From Pectobacterium brasiliense (GTDB taxonomy: Bacteria; Pseudomonadota; Gammaproteobacteria; Enterobacterales; Enterobacteriaceae): a stretch of 64,000 bases of DNA. The position numbers were made by a program, and so were the translations under genes. Shown one piece after another: positions 21,155 to 31,364 of the stretch. The notes beneath the pieces are model-generated. The model was not told where the DNA came from, did no database searches, and saw only the letters and a program-made list of their open reading frames with translations. Location: NCBI RefSeq assembly GCF_013449685.1, contig NZ_JACDSF010000016.1, positions 63,751 to 127,750 of the forward strand, given 5' to 3'. The stretch's first letter is position 1; each line of letters opens with the position of its first letter.

Positions 21155-21717
21155 CAGGCATGTCCTGCTTCAGTGGAGATATTATGAATATCGATGCCCA
21201 ACTTCCTGGCCGCTGCCCGCCAGCGTTCGGCAATCGGCGTGTGGAACAGAATGTCTTCATCGGCTGGCGTCGTCAGCCAGGCATTCTCCAGCAGTTCTTC
21301 TTCCAGTTGGCCATTCTCCCAAGCGGAATAGCCTAAGGCGACCAGCGTATTTTTTGGCTGTTTAGGCGTGCCTAACGTTTCCAGCACGTCTTTTGACGTG
21401 GTGATCATGGTGTCCTCAGAAATACTGATGCTGGAACCGAAGCCGAGGCAGGGCGTATGCAGGATAAAGCCACGGTCGTCCGCCAATGGGCCGCCTATGA
21501 AGACGGGTTTATCCAATCGAATGGTGGGATCGCGCGGTGTCGGATCTATTTTTAGCTTTTTCAGCACATTTTCCACGGAAAACTGATCCATCGGTTTGTT
21601 GATGATCAGCCCCATGGCTCCGTCTTCATTATGTTCGCAGATATAGACCACCGAACGTTTAAATACAGAGTCCTGTAGTGCTGGCATAGCAATGAGGAAG
21701 TGATGCTGTAAATTCAT
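21154..21717 (-). CDS. yqgE: UPF0301/AlgH family protein YqgE
   Basis: The 187-residue conserved protein has the family signatures [30 protein letters not shown] and the GGP..DRGFILH segment. The function is unclear, and AlgH has been linked to alginate regulation in pseudomonads. It sits between gshB and ruvX as in most gammaproteobacteria. Confidence 0.93.
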   Translation of the reverse strand: MNLQHHFLIAMPALQDSVFKRSVVYICEHNEDGAMGLIINKPMDQFSVENVLKKLKIDPTPRDPTIRLDKPVFIGGPLADDRGFILHTPCLGFGSSISISEDTMITTSKDVLETLGTPKQPKNTLVALGYSAWENGQLEEELLENAWLTTPADEDILFHTPIAERWRAAARKLGIDIHNISTEAGHA

Positions 21718-21754
21718 TGTGTATTTTTATCGATATCCGTCAGCGTTGGAGAAA

Positions 21755-21775
21755 CGGCCCGCATTGCGCGGGCCG
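21755..21775 (-). terminator. GC-rich hairpin after gshB
   Basis: CGGCCCGC / GCGGGCCG with a 5-nt loop lies between the gshB stop and the yqgE start. Only a short T run follows on the minus strand, so termination may be partial. Confidence 0.5.
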
Positions 21776-21799
21776 AGTGGTGTGTCAGGTGTTCTGGTC

Positions 21800-22759
21800 T
21801 TAGCGGGTACGTGCAGCCAGACGCTTTTCAATGGCGTCCATCAGCATGCCAGTGATGGAAACATCTGGGTAAGCCGCTTCGATTTCACGCACGCAGGTCG
21901 GGCTGGTGACGTTAATTTCTGTCAGGCGGTCACCGATGATGTCCAGACCGACGAAAATCAGGCCTTTGGCTTTTAACGTTGGTGCCACATCACGGGCGAT
22001 TTTCCAGTCACTTTCGGTTAATGGACGTGCTTCGCCGCGCCCACCGGCTGCCAGATTGCCGCGTGTCTCACCGCTTTTCGGGATACGCGCCAGGCAGTAA
22101 GGAACGGGTTCGCCATCGACCACCAGCACGCGCTTGTCGCCGTCTTTAATTGCCGGCAGATAGTTTTGTGCCATGCAGTAACGAGTCGCGTGTTCGGTCA
22201 GCGTTTCGATGATGACCGAGACGTTGGGGTCATCCTGCTTCAAACGGAAAATAGACGCGCCGCCCATGCCGTCGAGCGGTTTGAGAATGACGTCGCCGTG
22301 TTTTTCATGGAACTGACGCAGTTTGTCTGCACGACGTGTAACGAGCGTATCGGGGGTCAGATGCGGGAACCAGGCGGTGAACAGTTTCTCATTGCAATCA
22401 CGCAGGCTCTGCGGCTTGTTGACGAGCAGCGTGCCTTTCTCTTCCGCACGTTCCAGAATATAGGTGGCGTAGATGAACTCCGTATCGAACGGCGGATCTT
22501 TACGCATCAGCACCACATCCAATTCTTCCAGCGCAATATCTTGCTCGCCGGAGAAATCGTACCAGCCGTCGTAATCGTACTGGACGCTCAGGCGACGCGT
22601 TGTTGCACGCGCGACGCCCGCATGCATATAGAGATCGTTCATCTCCATATAATGCAGTTCCCAACCACGGCGCTGTGCTTCAAGCAGCATGGCAAAGCTG
22701 GTGTCTTTCTTGATATTGATGGTGTCAATCGGATCCATCACGATACCGAGTTTGATCAT
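21800..22759 (-). CDS. gshB: Glutathione synthetase
   Basis: The 319-residue ATP-grasp ligase joins gamma-glutamylcysteine and glycine. The N-terminal GSH-S domain starts MIKLGIVMDPID. ATP-grasp elements are DVILKPLDGMGGASIFR, YLPAIKDGDKRVLVVDGEP and the metal-binding GLDIIGDRLTEINVTSPT. It is 11 bp downstream of rsmE in the same direction, so probably in one operon. Confidence 0.97.
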   Translation of the reverse strand: MIKLGIVMDPIDTINIKKDTSFAMLLEAQRRGWELHYMEMNDLYMHAGVARATTRRLSVQYDYDGWYDFSGEQDIALEELDVVLMRKDPPFDTEFIYATYILERAEEKGTLLVNKPQSLRDCNEKLFTAWFPHLTPDTLVTRRADKLRQFHEKHGDVILKPLDGMGGASIFRLKQDDPNVSVIIETLTEHATRYCMAQNYLPAIKDGDKRVLVVDGEPVPYCLARIPKSGETRGNLAAGGRGEARPLTESDWKIARDVAPTLKAKGLIFVGLDIIGDRLTEINVTSPTCVREIEAAYPDVSITGMLMDAIEKRLAARTR

Positions 22760-22770
22760 TCTTTTCTCCT

Positions 22771-23505
22771 TTACCCCAAATCGCCGAAACGTACCTGTAA
22801 GGCGGTCATGGCGGTGAGTGCAGTGGTTTCTGTGCGCAAAACGCGTGGCCCCAACAGGATATCAGTGAATCCGTGTTCTGAGGTCATGGTAATTTCACTG
22901 GCGGTGAGCCCGCCTTCCGGGCCGATCAGCAGCCTGACCCGAGCGACCGGCAGTGGTAACGTATTGATGCTTTGTGTGGCGCGCGGGTGCAGATTTAATT
23001 TCAACGCGTTGTCTTGCTCCGCACACCAGGCTTCCAGCGTCATCGCTGGCCGCACCAGCGGCACACAATTGCGGCCGGACTGTTCACAGGCGGCAACCGC
23101 AATTTTCTGCCACTGGCTAATTTTTTTCTCCATACGCTCGGCATCCAGTTTGACGCCACAGCGTTCAGAAAGCAGTGGGGTAATCACATTGACGCCCAGC
23201 TCGATGGATTTCTGAATGGTAAACTCCATCTTCTCGCCGCGCGACATCACCTGTCCCAGATGTAAATGTAGGGGCGATTCTTTATCTTCCAACTTACCTG
23301 CTGTGAAGCGAACGCGCACACTCTTTTTGCCAGCCGCGATGATTTCTGCATCAAAGACATGATTGCTGCCATCAAATAGCTGCAATGACTGACCCGTAGT
23401 CATGCGTAACACGCGACCCACATGATTAGCGGCATCGTCACTCAGTTCGACTTCACCACCGTTAAGGGGGAGCGTTTCGGGATGAAAAATGCGTGGTATT
23501 CGCAT
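22771..23505 (-). CDS. rsmE: 16S rRNA m3U1498 methyltransferase RsmE
   Basis: The 244-residue SPOUT-family methyltransferase modifies U1498 of 16S rRNA in the 30S subunit. An N-terminal PUA-like domain (about 1-70) is followed by the trefoil-knot SAM site with [13 protein letters not shown] and [16 protein letters not shown]-type C-terminal residues (here [13 protein letters not shown]). It heads a small operon with gshB. Confidence 0.95.
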   Translation of the reverse strand: MRIPRIFHPETLPLNGGEVELSDDAANHVGRVLRMTTGQSLQLFDGSNHVFDAEIIAAGKKSVRVRFTAGKLEDKESPLHLHLGQVMSRGEKMEFTIQKSIELGVNVITPLLSERCGVKLDAERMEKKISQWQKIAVAACEQSGRNCVPLVRPAMTLEAWCAEQDNALKLNLHPRATQSINTLPLPVARVRLLIGPEGGLTASEITMTSEHGFTDILLGPRVLRTETTALTAMTALQVRFGDLG

Positions 23506-23809
23506 ACTGAATTAAGACCTTTGAATGAAATAGAGCGGCGCAGAAACGCCAGAAATAGGTAAAACCACCGTCGTTTAATAGTGGCCGAGTTTGCGAACAA
23601 AATACGCTGAGCGGTGATAATGGGTAGATCGTAAAGACGCTGCAAGTACGTCCTGTAAGCTCGGATTGCGCCATCCCTAGCGCAAACGCTTTACTCTTCT
23701 ATCCCATTACCACCGTTCTCGTTCTGTAAATAGGTTTGTCAACGGTCTGAACCACCGTCATCTGGCGGTGGTTTTGCTGGAAACAGATTCGCTATAGTAG
23801 GTAGACGAA
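23506..23809. other. Intergenic region between endA and rsmE
   Basis: No gene is seen. It should carry the rsmE promoter. A perfect inverted repeat ACCACCG / CGGTGGT lies at 23751-23772, 38 bp past the endA stop. On the endA strand it lacks a T-tract, so it may be a weak terminator or mRNA 3'-end hairpin. Confidence 0.5.
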
Positions 23810-24508
23810 CTAGCGCTGGCAAGCCTGTTGAACGTAGGGATTTGGGTTTCCCTGTTTTGCGGCGATGCGCTGATTGCGGGTACATTCCCACTGGGTGACC
23901 GGGTATTGCTTATCCCAGGCTTCGAACAACTGGGTTTGCTGGCTGGAAAGGCGTAACTGATAGCGGTCGCGCATATAGAAATAGGTACGCGCGATCTGTC
24001 CGCGAGCGCGAGCGGGCGGTTCTGCCAGATTATTTTTGAAATCGACCTTCATCTCACATTGACCATATTGGGATGCACCACCGTTCCATTGCCCATACAT
24101 GGCATTGCCGCGATCGCCGTTTACCTCGCCGATAGCAGGTTGCAGGTTATGCAAATCGGTTTCCATCTCGCGGTAGACAGGGTCGCTGTTACAGTTCTTT
24201 CTGCCGCCATCCTGCCAGCACTGGCGCTGGTGGCCGAACTGCCAAGCTGGCACAACATGCTCCCACTCGATACGGCTGACACGCTGTTCATTCTTCCTCA
24301 CCTGATAGCCACAGGACTCAAGGTCGGGCGTGCCTTTCTTGCCCTGCCACGTAATCTTGCAGCCACAGTAGAACGAACCTGGCGCATCGCGATTAATGTC
24401 GACAGCGGCGGCCTTTGCCTGCGAAAAATTATTGATGTTTTGACCCAGCGCGGTAGCCGAAAACAGACCCGCGCCTACGGCGGCGATAGCGAGAATTTTG
24501 CGTAGCAT
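23810..24508 (-). CDS. endA: Periplasmic endonuclease I
   Basis: The 232-residue periplasmic nuclease cleaves double-stranded DNA. The signal peptide is [17 protein letters not shown] near residues 6-22. The catalytic region is [16 protein letters not shown] with downstream N-rich motif GNAMYGQW. Eight cysteines are visible, consistent with disulfides in the periplasm. Synteny sprT-endA-rsmE-gshB is as in E. coli. Confidence 0.95.
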   Translation of the reverse strand: MLRKILAIAAVGAGLFSATALGQNINNFSQAKAAAVDINRDAPGSFYCGCKITWQGKKGTPDLESCGYQVRKNEQRVSRIEWEHVVPAWQFGHQRQCWQDGGRKNCNSDPVYREMETDLHNLQPAIGEVNGDRGNAMYGQWNGGASQYGQCEMKVDFKNNLAEPPARARGQIARTYFYMRDRYQLRLSSQQTQLFEAWDKQYPVTQWECTRNQRIAAKQGNPNPYVQQACQR

Positions 24509-24604
24509 ATTCCAAATAATCCACAGGCTGTAAAGTTGGCAGACTACCGGATGTCTCGTCGGCAGGCAAATGCAAAAGCAGTTTTTAAAACTGGAAATTC
24601 CCTT

Positions 24605-25117
24605 TTAAATAGAACTTTTTACATCATGACGTAAGGTTTTCCCGCAACGACGACAGCGATATTCTGTTTCGCCGCGCAGCACCCGATTGTGCCGGCGGAT
24701 CGTCAGCTCATGCCGTTGGCAATCACACAGGTAGGTGAAGGTTTTCCCCTGTACGGATTGCACCGCAAACCGATGTGTACGTTTTGCCGGGACGTGGAGG
24801 ACGCTTTCCATCATCCAGCGCCATTCCTTGCCATGCGGTGCGACACGGCCAAAACGTGCATAAACCAGCAGATGGGCTAACTCATGGGGAACGACTTCAT
24901 CGATAAAGGTCTGCTGATTTTCCTGCAACAAGACGGGATTGAGCCGAATTTCCCAGTGTTGCAGCCAGGCCGTTCCTGCCGTTGAACCGCGTTGCTGGTA
25001 ATTCACTGTTGGCTCGGTGTAGTCCGTCTGCAAGGTGAGGTTAGCCTGCTGCAATTTATCACGCAGACAGCGCATTACAGCCTGATGGCTGGCAATGGGG
25101 ATTCGGGGTGTGTTCAT
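24605..25117 (-). CDS. sprT: SprT family zinc metalloprotease-like protein
   Basis: The 170-residue protein has the zinc motif [13 protein letters not shown] near residues 77-89 and a C-terminal zinc ribbon with CDC and CRRCGK. Its substrate in bacteria is unknown; the fold is shared with the eukaryotic DNA-protein crosslink protease Spartan. I choose the start at 25117 ([16 protein letters not shown]), matching the family. The open frame runs a further 53 codons upstream into an ERIC element, and that extension is almost certainly not translated. Confidence 0.9.
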   Translation of the reverse strand: MNTPRIPIASHQAVMRCLRDKLQQANLTLQTDYTEPTVNYQQRGSTAGTAWLQHWEIRLNPVLLQENQQTFIDEVVPHELAHLLVYARFGRVAPHGKEWRWMMESVLHVPAKRTHRFAVQSVQGKTFTYLCDCQRHELTIRRHNRVLRGETEYRCRRCGKTLRHDVKSSI

Positions 25118-25218
25118 TGCTGTGAGCATAAATTGAGTGGCAGGGAGACGCAATAGGCGAACCAGAGGGAAATACGGGGGAGCCGGAATGAAAAACGGCG
25201 AATTTTCATTCGCCGTTT

Positions 25219-25345
25219 TATACCCGTTATACTTCAAGCTGCATGTGTGTTGGCTTTCCTCGCTCACCCCAGTCACTTACTGGTGTAAGCTCCTGGGGAT
25301 TCGCTGTGTCGCCGCCTTCATGCAACTCGAATTATTTAGGGTATA
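25219..25345 (-). repeat. ERIC element (copy 2, inverted)
   Basis: This is a full-length 127-bp ERIC on the minus strand with both TATACCC ends and the central inverted repeat GCTCCTGGGGATTCGC. It fills the metK-sprT interval, where E. coli carries galP. Confidence 0.95.
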
Positions 25346-25365
25346 GCCTTTATTGAGTTGCCAGA

Positions 25366-26517
25366 TTACAGGCCAGCAGCTTCACGCAGCTCTGCGGCTT
25401 TGTCCGTTTTTTCCCACGGGAAATGTTCGCGGCCAAAGTGACCATAGGCTGCTGTTTCCTGATAAATCGGATGCAGCAGATCCAGCATCTGGATTAAGCC
25501 GTAAGGGCGCAGATCAAAGAATTCACGCACCAGCAGCGTCAGTTGCTCAGTAGGCACTTTCTCTGTGCCGAAGGTTTCGATCATGATAGAGGTTGGTTCT
25601 GCCACGCCGATAGCGTAGGACACCTGAATCTCGCAGCGATCGGCCAGACCAGCCGCGACGATATTCTTGGCAACATAACGTGCAGCGTAGGCAGCAGAAC
25701 GGTCTACTTTAGACGGATCCTTACCGGAGAACGCACCGCCACCGTGACGTGCCGCGCCGCCGTAGGTATCAACGATAATTTTACGGCCAGTCAAACCACA
25801 GTCACCCATTGGGCCGCCGATAACAAAGCGTCCGGTAGGGTTGATGAAATATTTGGTATTGGCAGACAGCCATTCTGCAGGCAGAACCGGTTTGATGATC
25901 TCTTCCATCACCGCTTCATGCAGATCTTTCTGGCTGATGTCTTCTGAATGCTGGGTAGACAGTACCACGGCATCGATGCCGGCAATCTTGCCATCGTCGT
26001 ACAGGAACGTAACCTGGCTTTTTGCATCCGGGCGCAGCCACGGCAGAGAGCCGCTCTTGCGGACTTCCGACTGGCGCTGAACCAGACGGTGTGCGTAAGT
26101 CACAGGTGCGGGCATCAGGACGTTGGTTTCGTTAGTCGCGTAACCGAACATTAGACCCTGATCGCCTGCGCCTTGCTCAAGCGGATCGCGGCGGTCAACG
26201 CCCTGATTAATATCAGGAGACTGCTTGCCAATCGCGCTCAGTACGGCGCAAGAGTTAGCGTCAAAGCCCATTTCAGAGTTGACATAACCGATATCACGCA
26301 CGGTACGACGGGTAATTTCTTCGATGTCGACCCAGGCGCTGGTGGTAATTTCACCACCGACTAACACCATGCCGGTCTTTACATAAGTCTCACAAGCGAC
26401 ACGCGCTTTTGGGTCTTGCTCCAGAATGGCGTCGAGAACCGCATCAGAAATCTGGTCAGCAATTTTATCAGGATGTCCTTCAGAGACTGACTCGGACGTA
26501 AAAAGGTGTTTAGCCAT
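25366..26517 (-). CDS. metK: S-adenosylmethionine synthetase
   Basis: The 383-residue enzyme makes SAM from methionine and ATP. The N-terminal motif is [18 protein letters not shown] with the metal and ATP residues. Others are [12 protein letters not shown] and the glycine-rich loop [16 protein letters not shown]. The start at 26517 ([10 protein letters not shown]) matches E. coli; the upstream six codons in frame are leader. Tandem met boxes upstream indicate MetJ repression. An ERIC element follows 20 bp after the stop. Confidence 0.98.
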   Translation of the reverse strand: MAKHLFTSESVSEGHPDKIADQISDAVLDAILEQDPKARVACETYVKTGMVLVGGEITTSAWVDIEEITRRTVRDIGYVNSEMGFDANSCAVLSAIGKQSPDINQGVDRRDPLEQGAGDQGLMFGYATNETNVLMPAPVTYAHRLVQRQSEVRKSGSLPWLRPDAKSQVTFLYDDGKIAGIDAVVLSTQHSEDISQKDLHEAVMEEIIKPVLPAEWLSANTKYFINPTGRFVIGGPMGDCGLTGRKIIVDTYGGAARHGGGAFSGKDPSKVDRSAAYAARYVAKNIVAAGLADRCEIQVSYAIGVAEPTSIMIETFGTEKVPTEQLTLLVREFFDLRPYGLIQMLDLLHPIYQETAAYGHFGREHFPWEKTDKAAELREAAGL

Positions 26518-26572
26518 GAGTTTCTTTACCTTCAAATCAAAGCCGTTAAGCAGTGTATCAGTTAATCAGTAT

Positions 26573-26596
26573 AGACGGATTAACATCTGGATGGCT
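26573..26596. promoter_or_regulatory. Tandem MetJ operator (three met boxes) before metK
   Basis: Three adjacent 8-mers resemble the met box AGACGTCT: AGACGGAT (6/8), TAACATCT (5/8) and GGATGGCT (5/8). They lie 56 bp upstream of the metK start. MetJ repression of metK is established in E. coli. Confidence 0.65.
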
Positions 26597-27229
26597 ATTC
26601 TAGGTCACCTTTTAGCCTCAGTGCCAGTAGTTTTTCGCATTAGCGCGCCATCGTTCTTTTATCATCGGCCGTTTTTTCTTTTACAAGAGATGACTAGCGG
26701 TAATTTTCATTTTGCTTTTCCAGCAGCATGTCGGTATAAACGGCGAGCGGTGATGCAACCCGCGACATCTTGAATTTTTTATTGATAGCTGACCGCATAG
26801 CCTGCGGCGCACGTGGAGGTGGTAGGATTAATGATCCGTTGTTTACTGAGTATATTGCGTTCGCAATATGTCCCTTTTGACGCTACCGCGTCCGCGACTC
26901 AACCCTTCTTTTCCGTTTCTCGACGTAGCCTGTCTTTAAATTCGACACAGGACTCCAGGGCTGGTTAACCTGCCTGTTATTCTTGCTGCCAGAAGCGTTT
27001 AGCGTCTTTCTGGTCACGTTCGCCCGGTGATTTTCACAACGAGTTTTATCGACCCGTAACACGGAGCCTGACAACGTGTTTTACACTAATAAGAGTAATA
27101 AAGTGACGGCATACTTCACTACGCCGGTTTTTTCACTGTCGATGCCGCATGTTGCAGGTATGTTCATGTGGGCTGTTTATTATTCAGGTACTGATGTGAT
27201 CAGTAGTCTAGAAAAAGAAGAGGTTCGTT
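26597..27229 (+). other. Long leader of speA
   Basis: About 630 bp precede speA. It holds a small hairpin CCGCA-TAGCC-TGCGG (26793-26807) and a 45-codon open frame (26831-26968). After the TAA the same frame stays open to 27106, where it ends CFTLIRVIK. A likely -10-like TACACT sits near 27082. No other gene is convincing. Confidence 0.5.
26831..26968 (+). CDS. Candidate 45-residue leader peptide upstream of speA
   Basis: The ATG at 26831 is preceded by GTGGAGGTGGTAGGA, a plausible ribosome site. The product begins MIRCLLSILRSQYVPF and includes Ser/Arg-rich VSRRSLSL. A hairpin ATATTGC-GTTC-GCAATAT lies inside it (26852-26869). Downstream of its TAA the frame remains open and ends in CFTLIRVIK, similar to the tail of E. 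coli YqgB, a small protein encoded in the speA leader. Translation is unproven. Confidence 0.3.
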   Translation: MIRCLLSILRSQYVPFDATASATQPFFSVSRRSLSLNSTQDSRAG

Positions 27230-29212
27230 ATGTCTGACGACATGATTCATCACGGCTCGTCAGCGACGGGTAAACATGAAAATTTGCGCTCTATGCAGGA
27301 GGTTGCCATGAATGACCGTAATGCCAGCGAAATGCTTCGTACTTACAATATTGCCTGGTGGGGCAATAATTACTATGACGTCAATGAGCTCGGCCATATT
27401 AGCGTGTGCCCGGATCCTGACGTACCAGAAGCTCGCGTCGATCTGGCCAGACTGGTCAAAGATATGCAGAAAGATAACCATCAGCGCCTTCCTGCGCTGT
27501 TCTGCTTTCCGCAAATCCTTCAGCATCGCCTGCGTTCTATTAACGCTGCGTTTAAACAGGCTCGCGAATCGTTTGGTTATGAAGGCGGGTATTTTCTGGT
27601 TTATCCGATCAAGGTTAACCAGCATCGTCGCGTCATTGAGTCACTGGCTAATTCCGGTGAACCGTTGGGTCTGGAAGCGGGTTCAAAAGCGGAGCTGATG
27701 GCGGTACTGGGCCACGCAGGCATGACCCGCACGGTGATTGTGTGTAACGGCTACAAAGACCGTGAATACATCCGTCTGGCACTCATCGGCGAAAAGCTGG
27801 GCCACAAGGTTTATCTGGTCATCGAGAAGATGTCCGAAATCCGGCTGGTGCTAGAAGAAGCCGAGCGCTTGAATGTGGTGCCACGTCTTGGTGTCCGTGC
27901 GCGTCTGGCTTCTCAGGGGTCGGGCAAGTGGCAATCCAGCGGCGGTGAAAAATCCAAGTTTGGTCTGGCGGCGGTCCAGGTGCTGCAACTGGTTGAGATG
28001 CTGCGTGAGGCTGGGAAGTTGGATAGCCTGCAACTGCTGCATTTCCATCTGGGATCGCAGTTGGCGAATATCCGTGATATCGCGACGGGCGTGCGTGAGT
28101 CCGCGCGCTTCTACGTTGAACTGCATAAGCTGGGCGTGAATATCCAGTGCTTCGACGTCGGTGGCGGGTTGGGCGTGGATTATGAAGGCACGCGCTCTCA
28201 GTCCGATTGTTCAGTGAACTATGGCCTGAACGAATATGCCAACAACGTGATTTGGGGCATCGGTGATGCCTGTAACGAACATGGGTTGCCGCATCCGACG
28301 GTCATCACCGAGTCTGGCCGCGCGGTAACTGCGCACCATACCGTATTGGTTTCCAATATTATCGGTGTGGAACGCAACGAGTTCAGTGACCCGACTGAGC
28401 CGGAAGAAGGCGCTCCGCGTGCGCTGGAGAGCCTGTGGTCAACTTGGAAAGAAATCAAGCAGCCGGGGAAACGTCGTTCACTGCGTGAATGGCTGCACGA
28501 CAGCCAGATGGACTTGCACGATGTGCATACCCAATACACGCACGGTATGTTGGATCTGACGCAGCGCGCGAAAGCAGAGCAGCTTTATCTGAGCATCTGT
28601 CAGATGATTCAGGAACAGCTGGATCCGAGCAACCGTGCGCATCGGCCGGTCATTGATGAATTACAGGAACGGATGGCTGACAAGCTGTATGTCAACTTTT
28701 CGCTGTTCCAATCCATGCCGGACGCATGGGGGATCGATCAGCTGTTCCCGGTAATGCCGTTGGAAGGGCTAAACAAGCCGCCTGAGCGCCGTGCTGTCGT
28801 GCTCGATATTACCTGTGATTCCGATGGTACGATCGATCATTATGTTGATGGTGATGGGATCGCGACGACGATGCCAATGCCGCCTTACGATCCAGAAAAT
28901 CCGCCGCTGCTGGGTTTCTTCATGGTCGGTGCCTATCAGGAAATCCTGGGGAATATGCATAACCTGTTTGGCGATACGTCGACCGTTGACGTGTTTGTCT
29001 TCCAGGATGGCACCGTTGAGATTGAAGAATCTGACGAAGGGAATACGGTTGCTGACATGCTGGAGTATGTGCAGCTTGACCCCAAAGTGTTGATGACCCG
29101 TTTCCGCGATCAGGTGAAAGAAACCGATCTGGATACCGAACTTCAGGCGCAGTTCCTGGAGGAGTTTGAAAGCGGGCTGTACGGTTATACTTATTTGGAA
29201 GATGAAGAGTGA
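27230..29212 (+). CDS. speA: Biosynthetic arginine decarboxylase
   Basis: The 660-residue PLP-dependent (fold III) enzyme converts arginine to agmatine, the start of the agmatine route to putrescine. The PLP lysine is in [13 protein letters not shown] near residue 127. Other motifs are [20 protein letters not shown] and the C-terminal ITCDSDG..DH. GAAGAGG precedes the ATG, and the length and N-terminal leader match E. coli. The agmatinase gene speB, next in E. coli, is absent; an ERIC element and a terminator follow immediately. Confidence 0.97.
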   Translation: MSDDMIHHGSSATGKHENLRSMQEVAMNDRNASEMLRTYNIAWWGNNYYDVNELGHISVCPDPDVPEARVDLARLVKDMQKDNHQRLPALFCFPQILQHRLRSINAAFKQARESFGYEGGYFLVYPIKVNQHRRVIESLANSGEPLGLEAGSKAELMAVLGHAGMTRTVIVCNGYKDREYIRLALIGEKLGHKVYLVIEKMSEIRLVLEEAERLNVVPRLGVRARLASQGSGKWQSSGGEKSKFGLAAVQVLQLVEMLREAGKLDSLQLLHFHLGSQLANIRDIATGVRESARFYVELHKLGVNIQCFDVGGGLGVDYEGTRSQSDCSVNYGLNEYANNVIWGIGDACNEHGLPHPTVITESGRAVTAHHTVLVSNIIGVERNEFSDPTEPEEGAPRALESLWSTWKEIKQPGKRRSLREWLHDSQMDLHDVHTQYTHGMLDLTQRAKAEQLYLSICQMIQEQLDPSNRAHRPVIDELQERMADKLYVNFSLFQSMPDAWGIDQLFPVMPLEGLNKPPERRAVVLDITCDSDGTIDHYVDGDGIATTMPMPPYDPENPPLLGFFMVGAYQEILGNMHNLFGDTSTVDVFVFQDGTVEIEESDEGNTVADMLEYVQLDPKVLMTRFRDQVKETDLDTELQAQFLEEFESGLYGYTYLEDEE

Positions 29213-29213
29213 G

Positions 29214-29340
<127 letters not shown>

Positions 29341-29349
29341 TGACTGAGT

Positions 29350-29382
29350 AAAAAGGGATGCGAGTGAGCATCCCTTTTTTTC
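29350..29382. terminator. Bidirectional terminator after speA
   Basis: AAAAAGGGATGC / GCATCCCTTTTTT with loop GAGTGA. It serves speA and the convergent LuxR-type gene. Confidence 0.9.
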
Positions 29383-29391
29383 GTCTGTCGA

Positions 29392-30009
29392 TTAGATAAT
29401 CGAATGACTCATATTGATATCGGCTGCTGGTTTTGGAAGGGAATCAAATTCTTCAATGACGCTGTCTTTGAAGATAATTTTAGCAATAAGTAGTAAAGAG
29501 TTTTTATCCTGAACGCCATATTTATTCAGTAATCGTGATTTGCTGTTCAGTACAGACTTCTTATTTAGCCCGATGATGTCGGCAATCGTTTCTGCTGAGT
29601 AACCCGCACACCAATACTGGAATACGGCATATTCAGATTTTGACAGCCTGACAGGACTGAATAAACGGCGGTCGTGAAGGTGGACGAAATCGAGTAATTT
29701 ATAAAAAGAATCGATGGCGGCTGACTTTGAAATAAGAATCGTTTTTTCGTCAATGCACACGGGAGGGTGATTGGGGGAATTATTGATGATAATGAACGAT
29801 GAGGCCATATTATAAAAGTGAGTTTTTATCGACTCGTAGTATTCCTCAAAACCCTCGCTGCTACCGTCAATGATGAAAATACATTTCTTCTTTCCTTGCT
29901 GTAGCGTAAACCGGTTGACAGGTTTTATCGAGAGCATAGGGATACTCGATAGGATTTCCCGTAATCCTACCGTGGTAAAATTGCATTTACTGAAAATTCT
30001 CACATCCAT
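29392..30009 (-). CDS. LuxR/RcsA-like transcriptional regulator
   Basis: The protein has 205 residues from the chosen start (MDVRIFSKCNF); an upstream codon at 30057 would add 16. The C-terminal LuxR-type helix-turn-helix spans about 133-190 (LSKSEYAVFQYWCAGYSAET and the recognition helix region KKSVLNSKSRLLNKYG). The N-terminal part has a receiver-like alpha/beta pattern but no clear phospho-acceptor set. This is the layout of RcsA, BglJ and DctR. It is AT-rich compared with its neighbours and occupies the place of speB between speA and loiP, suggesting acquisition. The target genes are unknown. Confidence 0.75.
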   Translation of the reverse strand: MDVRIFSKCNFTTVGLREILSSIPMLSIKPVNRFTLQQGKKKCIFIIDGSSEGFEEYYESIKTHFYNMASSFIIINNSPNHPPVCIDEKTILISKSAAIDSFYKLLDFVHLHDRRLFSPVRLSKSEYAVFQYWCAGYSAETIADIIGLNKKSVLNSKSRLLNKYGVQDKNSLLLIAKIIFKDSVIEEFDSLPKPAADINMSHSII

Positions 30010-30410
30010 GATTTTTAACACATATGAGTTTATTGTCTGAAAGTGGCCATAAACCAATAATCGTTGCTGATGTTATCCAGTTATTAAGAAATCACGATCC
30101 TAAACTGCCTTTGAATCGCTAAAAGGTGGAGCCTATAGAGAAACCTGCGGGCGCGGCAACAGGTTTTATCATATATCTATATGATCAAACTGGAAAAATT
30201 TTTATTGGTTTAACATAGTATGCTTGATTTACTGGTTTATTTCTATCTTTAAATACAGGGGGTTACTCCATCATTCTTGTTTATTGCGACGTAAGTCTCT
30301 GTGCTAATCGCGATTGCCTGTTTTTCTGTATGCTGCGCATTCGCGGATTGCGGCTCCCTGCATCAGGAAATCTGCCGAGATTCGTTTCTTAAAAAGAGAA
30401 CGGAGAGTAA

Positions 30411-30491
30411 ATGCGATTGAAAATAGCTATCTATTTATATCTATTAATTCTTAAATCCTATCATTTTGAGCATAGAAGGGATTGGAGATAG
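30411..30491 (+). CDS. Candidate 26-residue small hydrophobic protein
   Basis: The ATG has GGAGAG at ideal spacing (CGGAGAGTAA). The peptide starts MRLKIAIYLYLLILKSYHF, a basic residue pair then a hydrophobic run, and ends with a basic tail. A second short frame (30497-30541, MSQLTVNMMGMIVVG, with GGAG upstream) and a hairpin follow. The layout resembles small membrane peptide genes, but no family is recognised. Confidence 0.25.
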   Translation: MRLKIAIYLYLLILKSYHFEHRRDWR

Positions 30492-30549
30492 CGGTTATGT
30501 CGCAGCTTACCGTGAATATGATGGGGATGATAGTGGTCGGATGACTAGC

Positions 30550-30576
30550 GGGCAATTGAGATTTTTTCAATTGCCC
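30550..30576. terminator. 10-bp inverted repeat, possible terminator of loiP or the small frames
   Basis: GGGCAATTGA and TCAATTGCCC flank a GATTTTT loop. There is no T-tract after the stem in either direction, so termination is uncertain. It lies 36 bp past the loiP stop. Confidence 0.45.
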
Positions 30577-30611
30577 CGTGTGTGTTCTTTGCGAGTAATC
30601 AGCGTGTGTGA

Positions 30612-31364
30612 TTATTTCTCGGCAGCGATACGCTCACGAATGTGTTTGGCGCGCCCTTCTGATGAAGGATGGGAATCGAACATGCTGCTTTCACGACCGG
30701 CATCAAGTTTGGCCAGTTTTTCAAAGCTGCTTGCCAGACCTTCCAGCTTGACGCCACGTTTCTTCAGCAGATCGAAGGAATAGTCATCTGCCTGCGTTTC
30801 CTGAGTTTGAGAGAATTGAGAATTAACCAGTTTTTCTCCCAGATCGGCGAGTTGAGATTGTGACAGGGATGCCGCTACGCCACCCGCAGAGCCAATGGCA
30901 GTACGTGCAGCCGTCGCTGCATAGGCAACCTGCATCGCTTTACGCGTGTGGCCGAGCGCAACGTGGCCAATTTCGTGGCCGAGAACGCCTTCTACCTCGT
31001 TGTCATTCATCATATCCATCAGGCCGCTGTAGACGCGGATGCAGCCGTTAGCCATTGCCCAGGCGTTAACGTCTTTTGTCAGATAAACCTTATAGTTGGC
31101 TGGTGTACCGTTGATGTCATGACCCAGCGCATCTGCAATTTTATTCAGGCGCTGTGTGTACTTGCTGTCGGCAGGGGCAATCTTTGCTTCTTTATCCATT
31201 TGTTCACAGGACTGATTGCTGAGTGATTTAACATCAGCATCGCTGAGCGTCGCCGCCTGAAATGCCTGCACGCCAGATTGCATCAAGGTATTGGTGTTTA
31301 GGTTCTGGCAGCCAGTCAGCAAGGTTGCTACACACAGCGCCAGTACAGAAGAACGAATAGCCAT
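30612..31364 (-). CDS. loiP: Outer-membrane lipoprotein metalloprotease LoiP
   Basis: The 250-residue M48-family zinc metallopeptidase has a lipoprotein signal with lipobox LLTGCQ near residues 15-20. The HEIGHVALGH active-site motif is near 128-137. The conserved ANGCIRVYSGLMDMMNDNEV region and SSMFDSHPSSEGRAKHIRER follow. E. coli LoiP (YggG) cleaves Phe-Phe bonds and lies at the same place before tktA. The start at 31364 has GGAGATG upstream. Confidence 0.95.
   Translation of the reverse strand: MAIRSSVLALCVATLLTGCQNLNTNTLMQSGVQAFQAATLSDADVKSLSNQSCEQMDKEAKIAPADSKYTQRLNKIADALGHDINGTPANYKVYLTKDVNAWAMANGCIRVYSGLMDMMNDNEVEGVLGHEIGHVALGHTRKAMQVAYAATAARTAIGSAGGVAASLSQSQLADLGEKLVNSQFSQTQETQADDYSFDLLKKRGVKLEGLASSFEKLAKLDAGRESSMFDSHPSSEGRAKHIRERIAAEK

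Larger units (their letters stand above)
30010..30611. other. AT-rich intergenic region upstream of the LuxR-type gene
   Basis: There are no long genes. It contains two very short frames with good ribosome sites (30411-30491 and 30497-30541). An inverted repeat GGGCAATTGA / TCAATTGCCC follows at 30550-30576. Confidence 0.5.

Noticed and set aside
22166-23215. 349-codon plus-strand frame opposite gshB and rsmE
   Set aside because: Both genes on the minus strand are certain, and the plus frame has no recognisable domain or ribosome site.
26883-27074. Minus-strand 63-codon frame in the speA leader
   Set aside because: It is rich in Arg, Lys, Asn and Ser without domain features, has no ribosome site, and lies antisense to the leader frame.
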